64,000 bases of DNA from Caballeronia grimmiae (GCF_000698555.1 NZ_JFHE01000022.1:1-64000); one strand, 5' to 3'. Counted from the stretch's first letter, positions 16,994 to 27,054 are shown. Notes: a model not told the origin generated them from the sequence alone. Translations and numbers: made by a program.

Positions 16994-18346
16994 ATGGCAA
17001 GCGCAGACACGGTTGTGTCCGGGCAATCGCACGGGCGTCATCACAACAGGTGGATTCAGCTAGCGATCGGCATTGCATGCATGGGCCTCGTCGCGAACCT
17101 GCAGTACGCCTGGACCCTTTTCGTCGTACCCATGGATGCCAAGCATCATTGGGGGCAAGCGGCGATTCAAACGGCTTTCACCATCTTCATCGTCACCGAG
17201 ACGTGGCTCGTGCCCGTCGAGGGCTGGCTCGTCGATAAATTCGGGCCGCGCCCGGTCGTGATCGGCGGTTCGATTTGCGCCGCGATCGGCTGGGTCATCG
17301 ACGCGCACGCGACGAGTCTCGCGCATCTGTACATCGCGGCGGTGATCGCGGGTATCGGCGCGGGCTGCGTGTATGGCACATGCGTCGGCACGGCGCTCAA
17401 GTGGTTCCCGGACAAGCGGGGACTCGCGGCGGGCCTCACGGCAGCGGGCTTCGGCGCGGGCGCGGCGGTGACGGTCATCCCGATCTCGAACATGATTCAA
17501 AGCTCGGGCTACGAACACGCGTTCATGTTCTTCGGCATCTTCCAGGGCGTGTGCATCTTCTTCCTCGCCTTGCTGCTCGTGCGCCCGAAGCCGCCCGTGA
17601 ACGTGGTGCCGGCGAAGCGCGTCGTGTCGACCAAGATCGATTACACCACCGGACAGATGGTTCGCTCGCCGCTCTTCTGGGTGCTGTATCTGATGTTCGT
17701 GTTCGTCGCGGCGGGCGGCGTGATCGCCACGGCGCAGTTCGGGCCGATCGCGAAGGAATACGGCTTCGCGAAGATGCCCGTCAACGTGCTCGGCGTGACG
17801 CTGCCGCTGCTCGCGATGACGCTGTCCATCGACAATCTGTGCAACGGCTTCACGCGCCCGCTATGCGGCTTCATCTCCGACAAGATCGGCCGCGAGAACA
17901 CGATGTTCATTATCTTTCTCGGTGAAGGCGTCGCGCTGCTCGGACTGATGGAGTTCGGTCATAACCCGTATCTCTTCATGCTGTTCGCGGCGATGACCTT
18001 CCTCTGCTGGGGCGAGATTTTCTCGATCTTCCCGGCGACCTGCGCCGACACCTTCGGCAGCAAGTACGCGGCTGCGAACGCGGGCACGCTCTACACAGCG
18101 AAAGGCACGGCGTCGATGCTGGTGCCGCTGGCATCGGTGCTGGCGTCGTTCGGTTCGTGGAACGCGGTGTTCATTACGGCGGCGGTGACGTCGATCGCGG
18201 CGGGACTGTGCGCCAAGTTCGTGCTCGCGCCGATGCGCAAACGCTGGATCGAGAACTCGGCCGCCGAAACGTCGGGCGATGCGTCGGTGAATGCATCGTT
18301 CCAGGCAGGCTGGCCGGAAACGTCGCGCAACACGTCGGTTCAATAA
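16994..18346 (+). CDS. oxlT: MFS transporter, oxalate/formate antiporter type
   Basis: A 450-aa, twelve-helix major-facilitator protein starting MASADTVVSGQSHGRHHNRW, with GGAG upstream of the ATG. The sequence (GIACMGLVANLQYAWTLFV, DKFGPRPVVIGGSICA, SDKIGRENTMFII) is of the OxlT/oxalate-formate antiporter group. It would exchange oxalate for formate or import oxalate across the inner membrane. It is the first gene of the oxalate locus, and a LysR gene follows 11 nt downstream in an operon. Substrate specificity is inferred from family and neighbours. Confidence 0.85.
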   Translation: MASADTVVSGQSHGRHHNRWIQLAIGIACMGLVANLQYAWTLFVVPMDAKHHWGQAAIQTAFTIFIVTETWLVPVEGWLVDKFGPRPVVIGGSICAAIGWVIDAHATSLAHLYIAAVIAGIGAGCVYGTCVGTALKWFPDKRGLAAGLTAAGFGAGAAVTVIPISNMIQSSGYEHAFMFFGIFQGVCIFFLALLLVRPKPPVNVVPAKRVVSTKIDYTTGQMVRSPLFWVLYLMFVFVAAGGVIATAQFGPIAKEYGFAKMPVNVLGVTLPLLAMTLSIDNLCNGFTRPLCGFISDKIGRENTMFIIFLGEGVALLGLMEFGHNPYLFMLFAAMTFLCWGEIFSIFPATCADTFGSKYAAANAGTLYTAKGTASMLVPLASVLASFGSWNAVFITAAVTSIAAGLCAKFVLAPMRKRWIENSAAETSGDASVNASFQAGWPETSRNTSVQ

Positions 18347-18357
18347 GGAAGCACGGC

Positions 18358-19305
18358 ATGCGCGACCGTCCGCCCGGCTCCGCGCATGCGCCTTCCGTCT
18401 CGCTGCATCAATTACGATTGTTCATCACGCTCGCGCGCTATCGCAGTTTTACGCGCGTGGGCGATGAATTCGGCATCACTCAATCGGCAGTCAGCCGCGG
18501 CATCCGAGAACTCGAAGATGAAATCGCGCTGCGGCTGTTCGACCGTACGACACGCCACGTCACGCTCACCGATACCGGACGCAAGCTGCTGTCGCGCATC
18601 GCGCCGCTCGTCGAAGAACTGGAGGCCACGCTGCGGCCGCGCGCGCCGGAATCGGGCGAGCCGGGCGTCGTCAATCTCGCGTGCAGTTGCGGTTTGACGG
18701 CGAGCGTCTTGCCGCCGCTCTTCGCTTCTTGCCGGGAACGTCTTCCGGACATCACCGTCGTGCTCATGGACCGGCCGCAGAACGCCGTGCTGCAACTCGT
18801 GCGTTCCGGCGAGGCTGAACTCGGCGTTGTCATCGCGCCGGACAATCTCGACGACCTCGCGAGCGAGCCGCTCTTTGCAGACGGGCTCGCCGCTGTCGTG
18901 AGCGCGTCGCATCGACTGGCCGCGGCAGAGCGCGTGGACTGGCAGCAGTTGCGCGGCATGCCACTGCTTCTTCTCGACGATGACACCGGCAGCATCGCCG
19001 CCATCGAAGCCGCGCTGGCGCGATACGCCGTGACCGGCGCGGTTCGCCAGCGGCTCGCGCAGCCGGCGGCGGTCGCACGCATGGCCGAAGCGGGGCTGGG
19101 CATCGGCGTCCTGCCGATGCACGCCCGTACAGCCTGTGAAACCGATCGCGTGCGTTTCATCGCGCTCGCACCGGAAGAGTCGCGCACCATCATGCTCGTC
19201 CGGCGGCGCGGCCGCGCGTTGCGCGCGAGCGCGGCGAGCGTATGGTGGCACTTCATCGCATCGTCGACGCATACTCTTATCGCATCCCAGGCGATCGAAG
19301 CCTGA
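18358..19305 (+). CDS. LysR-family regulator
   Basis: A 315-aa LysR-type regulator. Its helix-turn-helix (SLHQLRLFITLARYRSFTRV, then ITQSAVSRGIRELEDE) occupies about residues 12-75. The effector domain follows with DDTGSIAAIEAAL and a GLGIGVLP segment. An AAGGAAG Shine-Dalgarno precedes the ATG at 18358, only 11 nt after the antiporter stop, so it is co-transcribed with the transporter. It may control transport or the metabolic genes to its right. The ligand is not known; oxalate or glyoxylate would be natural guesses. Confidence 0.92.
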   Translation: MRDRPPGSAHAPSVSLHQLRLFITLARYRSFTRVGDEFGITQSAVSRGIRELEDEIALRLFDRTTRHVTLTDTGRKLLSRIAPLVEELEATLRPRAPESGEPGVVNLACSCGLTASVLPPLFASCRERLPDITVVLMDRPQNAVLQLVRSGEAELGVVIAPDNLDDLASEPLFADGLAAVVSASHRLAAAERVDWQQLRGMPLLLLDDDTGSIAAIEAALARYAVTGAVRQRLAQPAAVARMAEAGLGIGVLPMHARTACETDRVRFIALAPEESRTIMLVRRRGRALRASAASVWWHFIASSTHTLIASQAIEA

Positions 19306-19378
19306 GCGTTCCCCGATCGATGCCGATCACAGACGCACCGCAGGCGCGGCGTGCGGGTTTCCGCTCGCTCGATTAGCC

Positions 19379-19421
19379 TTGTTCGGCGTGCACCTGGAAT
19401 GTAGTATCTTGTATATCAGAA
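19379..19421 (+). promoter_or_regulatory. Promoter and GntR-type operator before panE (site A)
   Basis: A possible promoter TTGTTC-17 bp-TAGTAT (19379-19407) runs into ATCTTGTATATCAGAA at 19406-19421. The same 16 bp occur in inverted orientation at 20494-20509, and the core TTGTATATCA recurs before the ThDP-enzyme gene. The position just downstream of the -10 suits a repressor site for the GntR regulator encoded at 20793. Confidence 0.65.
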
Positions 19422-19453
19422 GGCTAAAAGCTACTTACTCCTGGAGACGAACC

Positions 19454-20467
19454 ATGAAGATCTGCGTGTACGGCGCCGGCGCCATCGGCGGTTACATGGG
19501 AGCACAGCTTGCGCGTGCCGGAGCCGATGTCAGCTTCGTGGCGCGCGGGCCGCATCTGGCGGCAATGCAGGCGAATGGCGTTCGTCTCCGTATCGACGGG
19601 GAAGAGCACACGGTCAAGGTCCGCTGCACGAACAATCCCGCCGAACTCGGCCCGCAGGATTTCGTCATCATCGCGTTGAAGGCACATTCGGTGCCGGGCG
19701 TCGTCGATCTGATGCCGCCGCTGCTCGGTCCCGAGACGGCGATTGTCACTGCGGTGAATGGCTTGCCCTACTGGTACTTCCACGAGCACGGCGGCGAGCT
19801 GGCCGGCACGACGCTGCAAAGCATCGATCCCGGCGGCCGGCAGTGGAGCGTGTTCGGGCCGGAACGGGCCATCGGCTGCGTGCTGCTGCCCGCCGCGGAG
19901 ATTGCGGAGCCGGGCGTCATCGAACATCACTACGGCAAGAAGTTTCCGATCGGCGAGCCGAGCGGGCAGATCACGCCGCGCCTGCAGGCGTTGCACGACA
20001 TCATGGTCGCCGCCGACATGGAAGCGCCGATGCGCGACAACATCCGCGACGAAATCTGGCTGAAGCTGTGGGGCAACCTCTGCTTCAATCCGATCAGCGC
20101 GCTGACCCACGCCACGCTCGACGTCCTGACGAGCGATCCCGGCACGCGCGCGCTGTCCAAGGCGATGATGCTCGAAGCCAAAGCCATCGGCGACAAGCTC
20201 GGTGTCAATTTCCGCGTGGACGTGGAGCGGCGCATCAACGGCGCGGGCGCGGTCGGCGCGCACAAGACCTCGATGCTGATGGACTGCGAAGCCGGCCGTC
20301 CTATGGAAATCGACCCGCTGATTACCGTCGTTCAGGAAATAGGCCGCCTGGTGAAGATCGACACGCCGATGATCGATGCCGTCCTCGCATTGATCAAACT
20401 GCGCGAAGCAGTTAATCAAGGCACGGCGCGTGCGCTGCCCCTCCCGCAGACGCAGAAAGCGGCATAA
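19454..20467 (+). CDS. panE: PanE-family reductase, candidate oxalyl-CoA reductase
   Basis: A 337-aa ketopantoate-reductase-family protein. The N-terminal Rossmann motif is YGAGAIGGYMGAQLARAGADV, and the C-terminal helical domain contains NIRDEIWLKLWGNLCFNPIS, including the catalytic-type Lys. CTGGAGACGA precedes the ATG at 19454. In Methylobacterium extorquens a PanE-family protein (PanE2) is oxalyl-CoA reductase, making glyoxylate from oxalyl-CoA. Placement among frc, the antiporter and their shared operator makes that role more likely here than pantothenate synthesis. It could still be a true PanE or another 2-oxoacid reductase. Confidence 0.82.
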   Translation: MKICVYGAGAIGGYMGAQLARAGADVSFVARGPHLAAMQANGVRLRIDGEEHTVKVRCTNNPAELGPQDFVIIALKAHSVPGVVDLMPPLLGPETAIVTAVNGLPYWYFHEHGGELAGTTLQSIDPGGRQWSVFGPERAIGCVLLPAAEIAEPGVIEHHYGKKFPIGEPSGQITPRLQALHDIMVAADMEAPMRDNIRDEIWLKLWGNLCFNPISALTHATLDVLTSDPGTRALSKAMMLEAKAIGDKLGVNFRVDVERRINGAGAVGAHKTSMLMDCEAGRPMEIDPLITVVQEIGRLVKIDTPMIDAVLALIKLREAVNQGTARALPLPQTQKAA

Positions 20468-20493
20468 ACTGCACTCGATGGCCCCAGCGTTGT

Positions 20494-20509
20494 TTCTGAT
20501 ATACAAGAT
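20494..20509. promoter_or_regulatory. GntR-type operator (site B)
   Basis: TTCTGATATACAAGAT is the exact reverse complement of the 16-bp site upstream of panE (19406-19421). It lies just upstream of the promoter of the small membrane protein and gntR genes, which suggests autoregulation. Confidence 0.7.
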
Positions 20510-20514
20510 TCAAA

Positions 20515-20548
20515 ATATGTTGCGTCCTGCTGCGACGCAACATATACT
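20515..20548 (+). promoter_or_regulatory. Promoter covered by a 12-bp inverted repeat
   Basis: A -35-like TTGCGT (20520-20525), a 17-bp spacer and a near-consensus -10 TATACT (20543-20548) are overlaid by a perfect inverted repeat, ATATGTTGCGTC (20515-20526) and GACGCAACATAT (20534-20545). It drives the small membrane protein and gntR genes. The repeat could be a second operator or form a hairpin that ends panE transcription; there is no T run on the plus strand, so I favour an operator. Confidence 0.6.
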
Positions 20549-20581
20549 AGAGGCTCTTGAGTGATCAACCGGAGCCTTTAA

Positions 20582-20803
20582 ATGAGCATCGCCTTGTTGG
20601 TAGTTGTCGGATTCGCGCTGGTGGCCGTGGGTGTGGGCGTTACGTTTGTGATTGCGTCGGCAGTGCCGCAGGACATGTTGCAGCGCGCACAGGATCACGG
20701 TCGCTTTGCCGGTCTCGCGGCGGACGATCGGAACGGCGGTTCGGGCAAGCGTGTTATCGCAGACCGGCCGCAAATGGGAAATCAAGCCATCAATGCCATC
20801 TGA
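20582..20803 (+). CDS. Small membrane protein, 73 aa
   Basis: A 73-aa product with one N-terminal transmembrane segment (MSIALLVVVGFALVAVGVGV...) and a short charged tail. CGGAG lies 10 nt before the ATG. Its stop overlaps the start region of the GntR gene, so the two are translated from one message behind the promoter at 20515-20548. I do not recognise a family. Being linked to the regulator of the oxalate locus, it might assist transport or sensing, but nothing in the sequence shows that. Confidence 0.65.
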   Translation: MSIALLVVVGFALVAVGVGVTFVIASAVPQDMLQRAQDHGRFAGLAADDRNGGSGKRVIADRPQMGNQAINAI

Positions 20804-21518
20804 TACTCAATCCGTAGACCGGCCGGAAGTTCGGGGACTGACGCTTTCGCTGGAGCCGATCAACGCCACGGTTTCGCTGCGCGATCAGGCGTACGCGAAG
20901 CTGCGGCAGGCCATTGCGGAAGCGGACATCTACCGCTCGCGTGAAGAGATCCGTCTGGATGAAAAAGAGCTGACGGAGGCGCTCGGGGTGAGCCGCACGC
21001 CCATCCGCGAGGCCATGACGCTGCTGGAGCAGGAAGGCTTTCTGCGCACGGTGCCGCGTCGCGGTGTGTACATCTTGCGCAAGACCAAGCGCGAGATCGT
21101 CGAAATGATCCATATGTGGGCGGCGCTCGAAAGCATGGCGGCGCGCCTCGCGACGCAGCGCGCGACTGACGCGGAAATCGCCCAGTTGCGGCACATGTTC
21201 GACAACTTCCGCGACAGCACGCCCGCCGAGCACATCGACGAGTATTCGGAAGCGAACATCGCTTTCCATCAGGCGATCGTGCGGCTGTCGAAGTCGCAGA
21301 TCATCTTCGATACGATCAAGAACATCTTCGTGCACGTGCGCGCCATTCGAAAGATGACGATCTCGCAGAGCGACCGCGCGTCGCGCTCGATCGTCGATCA
21401 CATGCGCATCATCGAGGCGCTGGAAAGGCGCGATACCGAACTCGTCGAGCGTCTCGTCAGGCAGCATTCGCTCGACCTGGCGGCGTTCGTCGAAGCGAAC
21501 TGCGATTTCCTGGACTGA
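20793..21518 (+). CDS. GntR-family regulator (FadR/FCD type)
   Basis: A 241-aa regulator. The N-terminal winged helix-turn-helix (residues about 25-90) contains ELTEALGVSRTPIREAMTLL and the wing TVPRRGVYI. The all-helical FCD domain follows, with metal-binding-type His residues (NIAFHQAIV, IVDHMRII). The ATG at 20793 lies inside the end of the small membrane protein gene. FCD regulators usually bind TTGTAT...-like palindromes and are released by organic acids. Four such sites in this locus make it the probable repressor of panE, itself, sucCD and the ThDP enzyme. A terminator follows. Confidence 0.92.
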   Translation: MPSDTQSVDRPEVRGLTLSLEPINATVSLRDQAYAKLRQAIAEADIYRSREEIRLDEKELTEALGVSRTPIREAMTLLEQEGFLRTVPRRGVYILRKTKREIVEMIHMWAALESMAARLATQRATDAEIAQLRHMFDNFRDSTPAEHIDEYSEANIAFHQAIVRLSKSQIIFDTIKNIFVHVRAIRKMTISQSDRASRSIVDHMRIIEALERRDTELVERLVRQHSLDLAAFVEANCDFLD

Positions 21519-21547
21519 GTCTGCGCCGGAGTCGGCGGTACCAATCA

Positions 21548-21586
21548 GAAAGGCCGCGCGGCGTTTGCCGCGCGGCCTTTCTTTTT
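21548..21586 (+). terminator. Terminator between gntR and sucD
   Basis: A 15-bp perfect stem (GAAAGGCCGCGCGGC/GCCGCGCGGCCTTTC) with a GTTT loop, followed by TTTTT. It separates the converging gntR and sucD genes and may stop transcription from both sides. Confidence 0.92.
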
Positions 21587-21602
21587 ACGTAGCGACCGCG
21601 GT

Positions 21603-22471
21603 TTAGCGCAGCGCACGCACCATCGTTTCACCGAGCGTGGCGGGAGAATCGGCGACATGGATGCCTGCCGCCCGCATCGCGTCGATCTTTGCGCTGGCGG
21701 TCCCCGACCCGCCCGAAATGATCGCGCCCGCGTGACCCATGCGCCGTCCCGGCGGCGCGCTCGTTCCGGCGATGAACCCGACGACAGGCTTCTTCGTCTT
21801 CGCATCCTTCAGGAACTGCGCGGCTTCCTCTTCCGCCGATCCGCCGATTTCACCGATCATGATGATGCCCTCGGTCGCGTCGTCCGCAAGAAACAGCTCG
21901 AGGCAATCGATGAAGTTCGTGCCATTCACCGGATCGCCGCCAATGCCGATGCACGTCGTTTGCCCGAGCCCGGCGGCCGTCGTCTGCGCCACCGCCTCGT
22001 AAGTGAGCGTGCCCGACCGCGATACGACGCCGATCTTCCCCGGCTGATGAATATGCCCCGGCATGATGCCGATCTTGCATTGCCCCGGCGTGATGACGCC
22101 CGGGCAGTTCGGACCGACCAGACGGCTCTTCGATCCAGCGAGCGCGCGCTTCACGCGCAGCATGTCGAGCACCGGTATGCCTTCCGTGATGCAGACGATG
22201 AACGGCACTTCCGCGTCGATGGCTTCGAGGATCGCATCGGCGGCGAAGGGCGGCGGCACGTAGATCACGGACGCGTCCGCGCCGGTCCGGGCGACGGCGT
22301 CCGCCACCGTGTCGAACACGGGCAGGTCGAGATGCGACGTGCCCCCCTTGCCCGGCGTGACGCCGCCGACCATGCGTGTACCGTAGGCAATCGCCTGCTC
22401 CGAATGGAACGTGCCCTGCGCGCCGGTGAAGCCCTGGCAGATCACCTTCGTATCTTTATTGATGAGAACGC

Positions 22472-22475
<4 letters not shown>
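21603..22475 (-). CDS. sucD: Succinate-CoA ligase-type alpha subunit
   Basis: A 290-aa alpha subunit: CoA-binding Rossmann part (residues 1-125: [31 protein letters not shown]) and ligase part with the phospho-His in RRMGHAG (His248, E. coli His246). Its ATG overlaps the sucC stop by 4 nt. It forms the CoA-ligase heterotetramer with SucC. Because the pair is inside the oxalate locus and faces the ThDP gene across shared operators, it may ligate CoA to oxalate, formate or malate, or supply succinyl-CoA, instead of serving the TCA cycle. This is inference. Confidence 0.92.
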
Positions 22476-23674
<1,199 letters not shown>

Positions 23675-23731
23675 TGCGTCTCCTTTTGTGATGGCTGTGG
23701 CGCGGGAAAAGTGCGGGGCGTTCGCGCTGGT

Positions 23732-23747
23732 ATGTGATATATCACAT
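23732..23747. promoter_or_regulatory. Palindromic operator before sucCD (site C)
   Basis: ATGTGATATATCACAT is a perfect 16-bp palindrome 58 bp upstream of the sucC start. Its core TGATATATCA is a symmetrical version of the TTGTATATCA sites A, B and D. It also resembles a CRP site, but the TGTGA and TCACA arms are 4 bp apart instead of 6. Confidence 0.65.
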
Positions 23748-23882
23748 TTCAGGCGGCATTAAAAAGGCTTCGGCGGGAGTTAGGAATGCTGCAGCGCAGC
23801 GTGAAACAAGCGGGAGCGCAATCGGAAAAGGCAGAACGCCATTGATGCGCCGCATCACAGGGTTTTCGCCCCTGCCGGACGC

Positions 23883-23920
23883 TTGAACTAATACTGTGTG
23901 TGGAATATTGTATATCACAG
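23883..23920 (+). promoter_or_regulatory. Promoter and operator of the ThDP-enzyme/frc operon (site D)
   Basis: A -35-like TTGAAC (23883-23888), a 17-bp spacer and a -10-like TATTGT (23906-23911) overlap ATTGTATATCACAG (23907-23920). The operator core TTGTATATCA is identical to site A. A repressor bound here would cover the -10. The start codon of the operon's first gene is 63 bp downstream. The rest of the 308-bp sucC/ThDP divergent region shows nothing else I can name. Confidence 0.68.
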
Positions 23921-23982
23921 ACACCGGGCGGCAGCGCGACGCCTCGTGATCGCACACAACCCCCATCGAGGAGGAGACAACA

Positions 23983-25749
23983 ATGTCCGAAGTCGTCAGC
24001 AGCCGTCCCGAAGTCGCTCCGGCCACCACCACCGCCGAAGACACGCTCAAGCAGAAGACTCGCGGCGCGGGCGTCGTTTCGGGCGGCCACCTGGTCGCGC
24101 GAGCGCTCAAGAACGAAGGCGTCGATACGATCTTCACGCTGTGCGGCGGCCACATCATCGATATCTACGACGGCTGCGTCGATGAAGGCATCCGCATCAT
24201 CGACGTGCGTCACGAGCAAGTCGCCGCGCACGCCGCCGATGGCTATGCGCGTCAGACCGGCAAGCTCGGCTGCGTCGTCACGACGGCCGGTCCCGGCTGC
24301 ACGAACGCGGTCACGGGCGTCGCGACGGCGTTCCGCTCGGAAAGCCCGATCATCCATATCGGCGGGCAGGGCGCGCTCACGCAACACAAGATGGGTTCGC
24401 TGCAAGACCTGCCGCACGTCGACATGATGGCGCCGATCACGAAGTTCGCCGCGACCGTGCCGAGCACCGAGCGCGTCGCCGACATGATCTCGATGGCCGC
24501 CCGCGAAGCGTTCAACGGCGCGCCCGGCCCGGCGTATCTGGAGATTCCGCGCGACGTGCTCGACCGTGAAATCGACGTCACCAAGGCCGTGATCCCGCAG
24601 CCGGGGCGCTATCGCGCATCGACGAAATCGGTCGGCGATCCGCAGGACATCGAAAAACTCGCCGATCTGCTCGTCAACTCCGAGCGCCCGGCGATTCTGT
24701 ACGGTCAGCAAGTGTGGACGGCGCGCGGTCACGAGGAAGCCATCGCGCTGCTGCGCGGCCTCGACATTCCCGGCTATTTCAACGGTGCGAGCCGCGGCTT
24801 GCTGCCGCCGGGCGACCCGCATCACTTCGACCGCACGCGCTCGCAGGCTTTCGCGAAGGCGGACCTGATCGTGATCGTCGGCACGCCGTTCGATTTCCGC
24901 ATGGGTTACGGCAAGCGCATCAGCAAGGATCTGAAGCTGGTGCAGATCGACATGGATTACCGCACGGTCGGCAAGAACCGCGATATCGATCTCGGCCTGG
25001 TCGGAGATCCGGGCGCGATTCTCGGCGCGGCGCTGCAGGCGGCGAGCGGGCGTCTCAAGAACGACAAGCGCCAGTCGCGCCAGGCCTGGATGCGCGAACT
25101 CGCGGCGGCGGAAGAAACCGCGACCGCCAAGCTGATGCCGCTCTTCACGTCCGACTCGAGCCCGATCCATCCGTACCGCGTTGCGCACGAGATCAACCAG
25201 TTCCTGAGCGACGACACGATCTATATCGGCGATGGCGGCGACGTCGTCACGATCTCCGCGCAAGCCGTGCGTCCGCGCCGCCCCGGCCAGTGGATGGACC
25301 CCGGCGCGCTCGGCTCGCTCGGCGTCGGCACCGGCTTCGCGATCGCGGCGGGCCTCGCCAATCCCGAGAAAGAAGTACTCTGCTATTACGGCGACGGCGC
25401 GTTCTCGATGACCTCGTTCGACATGGAAACGGCCAATCGTTTCGGCGTGCCGTATATCGCGGTTATCGGCAACAACTCGGCGATGAACCAGATCCGCTAC
25501 GGCCAGCTCGCCAAGTACGGGCAGGAGCGCGGCAATGTCGGCAACCTGCTGTCGGACGTGCCGTACGGACGCTTCGCGGAAATGCTCGGCGGCTACGGCG
25601 AGGAAGTGTACGAAGCGTCGAAGATCGCGGGTGCGTTGCAGCGGGCGCGCGAGTCGATCGCCAAAACGGGCAAGAGCGCGGTCATCAACATCTGGGTCGA
25701 TCCGACTGTGTATGCCCCCGGCACGATGGCGCAGACGATGTACAAATAA
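23983..25749 (+). CDS. ThDP-dependent enzyme, acetolactate-synthase-like; possible oxalyl-CoA decarboxylase or acyl-CoA lyase
   Basis: A 588-aa protein of the ThDP decarboxylase superfamily. The cofactor-activating Glu78 (RHEQVAAHAADGYAR) and the metal/diphosphate motif starting GDGAFSM and ending GNN are present. GAGGAGAC precedes the ATG. Being the gene before frc, it holds the place of oxalyl-CoA decarboxylase. However, classic Oxc enzymes have a DYEE-type motif (Tyr120-Glu121 in Oxalobacter), whereas here the equivalent stretch is GSLQDLPH (138-145), as in acetolactate-synthase-like proteins and 2-hydroxyacyl-CoA lyases. The ThDP fold is certain; the reaction is not. Confidence 0.85.
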   Translation: MSEVVSSRPEVAPATTTAEDTLKQKTRGAGVVSGGHLVARALKNEGVDTIFTLCGGHIIDIYDGCVDEGIRIIDVRHEQVAAHAADGYARQTGKLGCVVTTAGPGCTNAVTGVATAFRSESPIIHIGGQGALTQHKMGSLQDLPHVDMMAPITKFAATVPSTERVADMISMAAREAFNGAPGPAYLEIPRDVLDREIDVTKAVIPQPGRYRASTKSVGDPQDIEKLADLLVNSERPAILYGQQVWTARGHEEAIALLRGLDIPGYFNGASRGLLPPGDPHHFDRTRSQAFAKADLIVIVGTPFDFRMGYGKRISKDLKLVQIDMDYRTVGKNRDIDLGLVGDPGAILGAALQAASGRLKNDKRQSRQAWMRELAAAEETATAKLMPLFTSDSSPIHPYRVAHEINQFLSDDTIYIGDGGDVVTISAQAVRPRRPGQWMDPGALGSLGVGTGFAIAAGLANPEKEVLCYYGDGAFSMTSFDMETANRFGVPYIAVIGNNSAMNQIRYGQLAKYGQERGNVGNLLSDVPYGRFAEMLGGYGEEVYEASKIAGALQRARESIAKTGKSAVINIWVDPTVYAPGTMAQTMYK

Positions 25750-25791
25750 ACGTAGAACCTATAAACGTCGCAAGAGAGACTGGAGACAGCC

Positions 25792-27054
25792 ATGACGGTG
25801 AACACTTCTGGCAAGGCGCTGGACGGCGTGCGCATTCTCGACTTCACGCACGTCCAGTCGGGCCCGACCTGCACGCAGTTGCTCGCGTGGTTCGGGGCTG
25901 ACGTGATCAAGGTGGAGCGCGCGGGCGCGGGCGACATCACGCGGGAACAACTGCGCGATATCCCCGACGCCGACAGCCTCTACTTCACGATGCTCAACCA
26001 CAACAAGCGGTCGATCACGATCGACACGAAGAACCCCGAAGGCAAGAAGGTGCTCGAAACGCTCGTCAAGAAGTGCGACGTGCTCGTCGAGAACTTCGCG
26101 CCGGGCGCGCTCGATCGCATGGGCTTCACGTGGGAGCGTATCCAGGAGTTGAATCCGCGGATGATCGTCGCGTCCGTCAAGGGCTTCGGGCCGGGGCCGT
26201 ACGAAGACTGCAAGGTCTATGAGAACGTCGCGCAATGCGCGGGCGGCGCGGCATCGACCACGGGTTTCGACGATGGCCCGCCCGTCGTCACCGGCGCGCA
26301 GATCGGCGATTCGGGCACCGGCTTGCATCTCGCGCTCGGCATCGTCACGGCGCTGTATCAGCGCAACCAGACGGGGCGCGGCCAGAAAGTGCTCGCGGCG
26401 ATGCAGGACGGCGTGCTCAACCTCTGCCGCGTGAAGCTGCGCGACCAGCAGCGGCTCGAGCGCACCGGCGTGATGAAGGAGTATCCGCAGTTCCCGAACG
26501 GCACCTTCGGCGAAGCGGTGCCGCGTGCGGGCAACGCATCCGGCGGCGGTCAGCCGGGCTGGATTCTCAAGTGCAAGGGCTGGGAAACCGATCCGAACGC
26601 GTACATCTACTTCATCACGCAGGCGCCGGTGTGGGGCGAAATCTGCAAGGTGATCGGCAGGGAGGAATGGATCGACCATCCCGACTACAAGACGCCGAAC
26701 GCGCGCCTGCCGCACCTGAAGGACATCTTCGCCGAGATCGAACGCTGGACGATGACGAAGACCAAGTTCCAGGCGATGGAAATCCTGAACAAGCACGACA
26801 TCCCGTGCGGCCCGATCCTCTCGATGAAGGAAATCGCCGAGGAGCCGTCGCTGCGAAAGACGGGCACGGTCGTAGAAGTCGATCATCCGGTGCGCGGCAA
26901 GTACCTGACGGTCGGCAATCCGATCAAGCTGTCGGACAGCCCGACCGAAGTCGTCCGCTCGCCGCTGCTCGGCGAGCATACCGAGGAAGTCATGGCCGAA
27001 CTTGGCTACTCGCCCGACCAGATCGCCACGCTGAGAAGTCTCGGCGCGATCTGA
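25792..27054 (+). CDS. frc: Formyl-CoA:oxalate CoA-transferase
   Basis: A 420-aa class III (CaiB/BaiF) CoA-transferase that moves CoA from formyl-CoA to oxalate, giving oxalyl-CoA. It follows the Oxalobacter enzyme closely: [15 protein letters not shown] at the N-terminus, [13 protein letters not shown], the catalytic Asp173 in [13 protein letters not shown] (Asp169 in Oxalobacter), and the glycine loop [29 protein letters not shown] precedes the ATG, 42 nt after the ThDP gene. This gene is the strongest evidence that the locus handles oxalate. Confidence 0.93.
   Translation: MTVNTSGKALDGVRILDFTHVQSGPTCTQLLAWFGADVIKVERAGAGDITREQLRDIPDADSLYFTMLNHNKRSITIDTKNPEGKKVLETLVKKCDVLVENFAPGALDRMGFTWERIQELNPRMIVASVKGFGPGPYEDCKVYENVAQCAGGAASTTGFDDGPPVVTGAQIGDSGTGLHLALGIVTALYQRNQTGRGQKVLAAMQDGVLNLCRVKLRDQQRLERTGVMKEYPQFPNGTFGEAVPRAGNASGGGQPGWILKCKGWETDPNAYIYFITQAPVWGEICKVIGREEWIDHPDYKTPNARLPHLKDIFAEIERWTMTKTKFQAMEILNKHDIPCGPILSMKEIAEEPSLRKTGTVVEVDHPVRGKYLTVGNPIKLSDSPTEVVRSPLLGEHTEEVMAELGYSPDQIATLRSLGAI

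Noticed and set aside
23732-23747. CRP/FNR-type binding site
   Set aside because: The TGTGA and TCACA arms are separated by 4 bp rather than 6, and the core fits the locus-specific TTGTATATCA family better. A minor role of CRP cannot be excluded.
23983-25749. Plain annotation as oxalyl-CoA decarboxylase (oxc)
   Set aside because: The neighbourhood supports it, but the Tyr-Glu active-site pair of known Oxc enzymes is replaced by an acetolactate-synthase-like motif. The symbol oxc was therefore not assigned.
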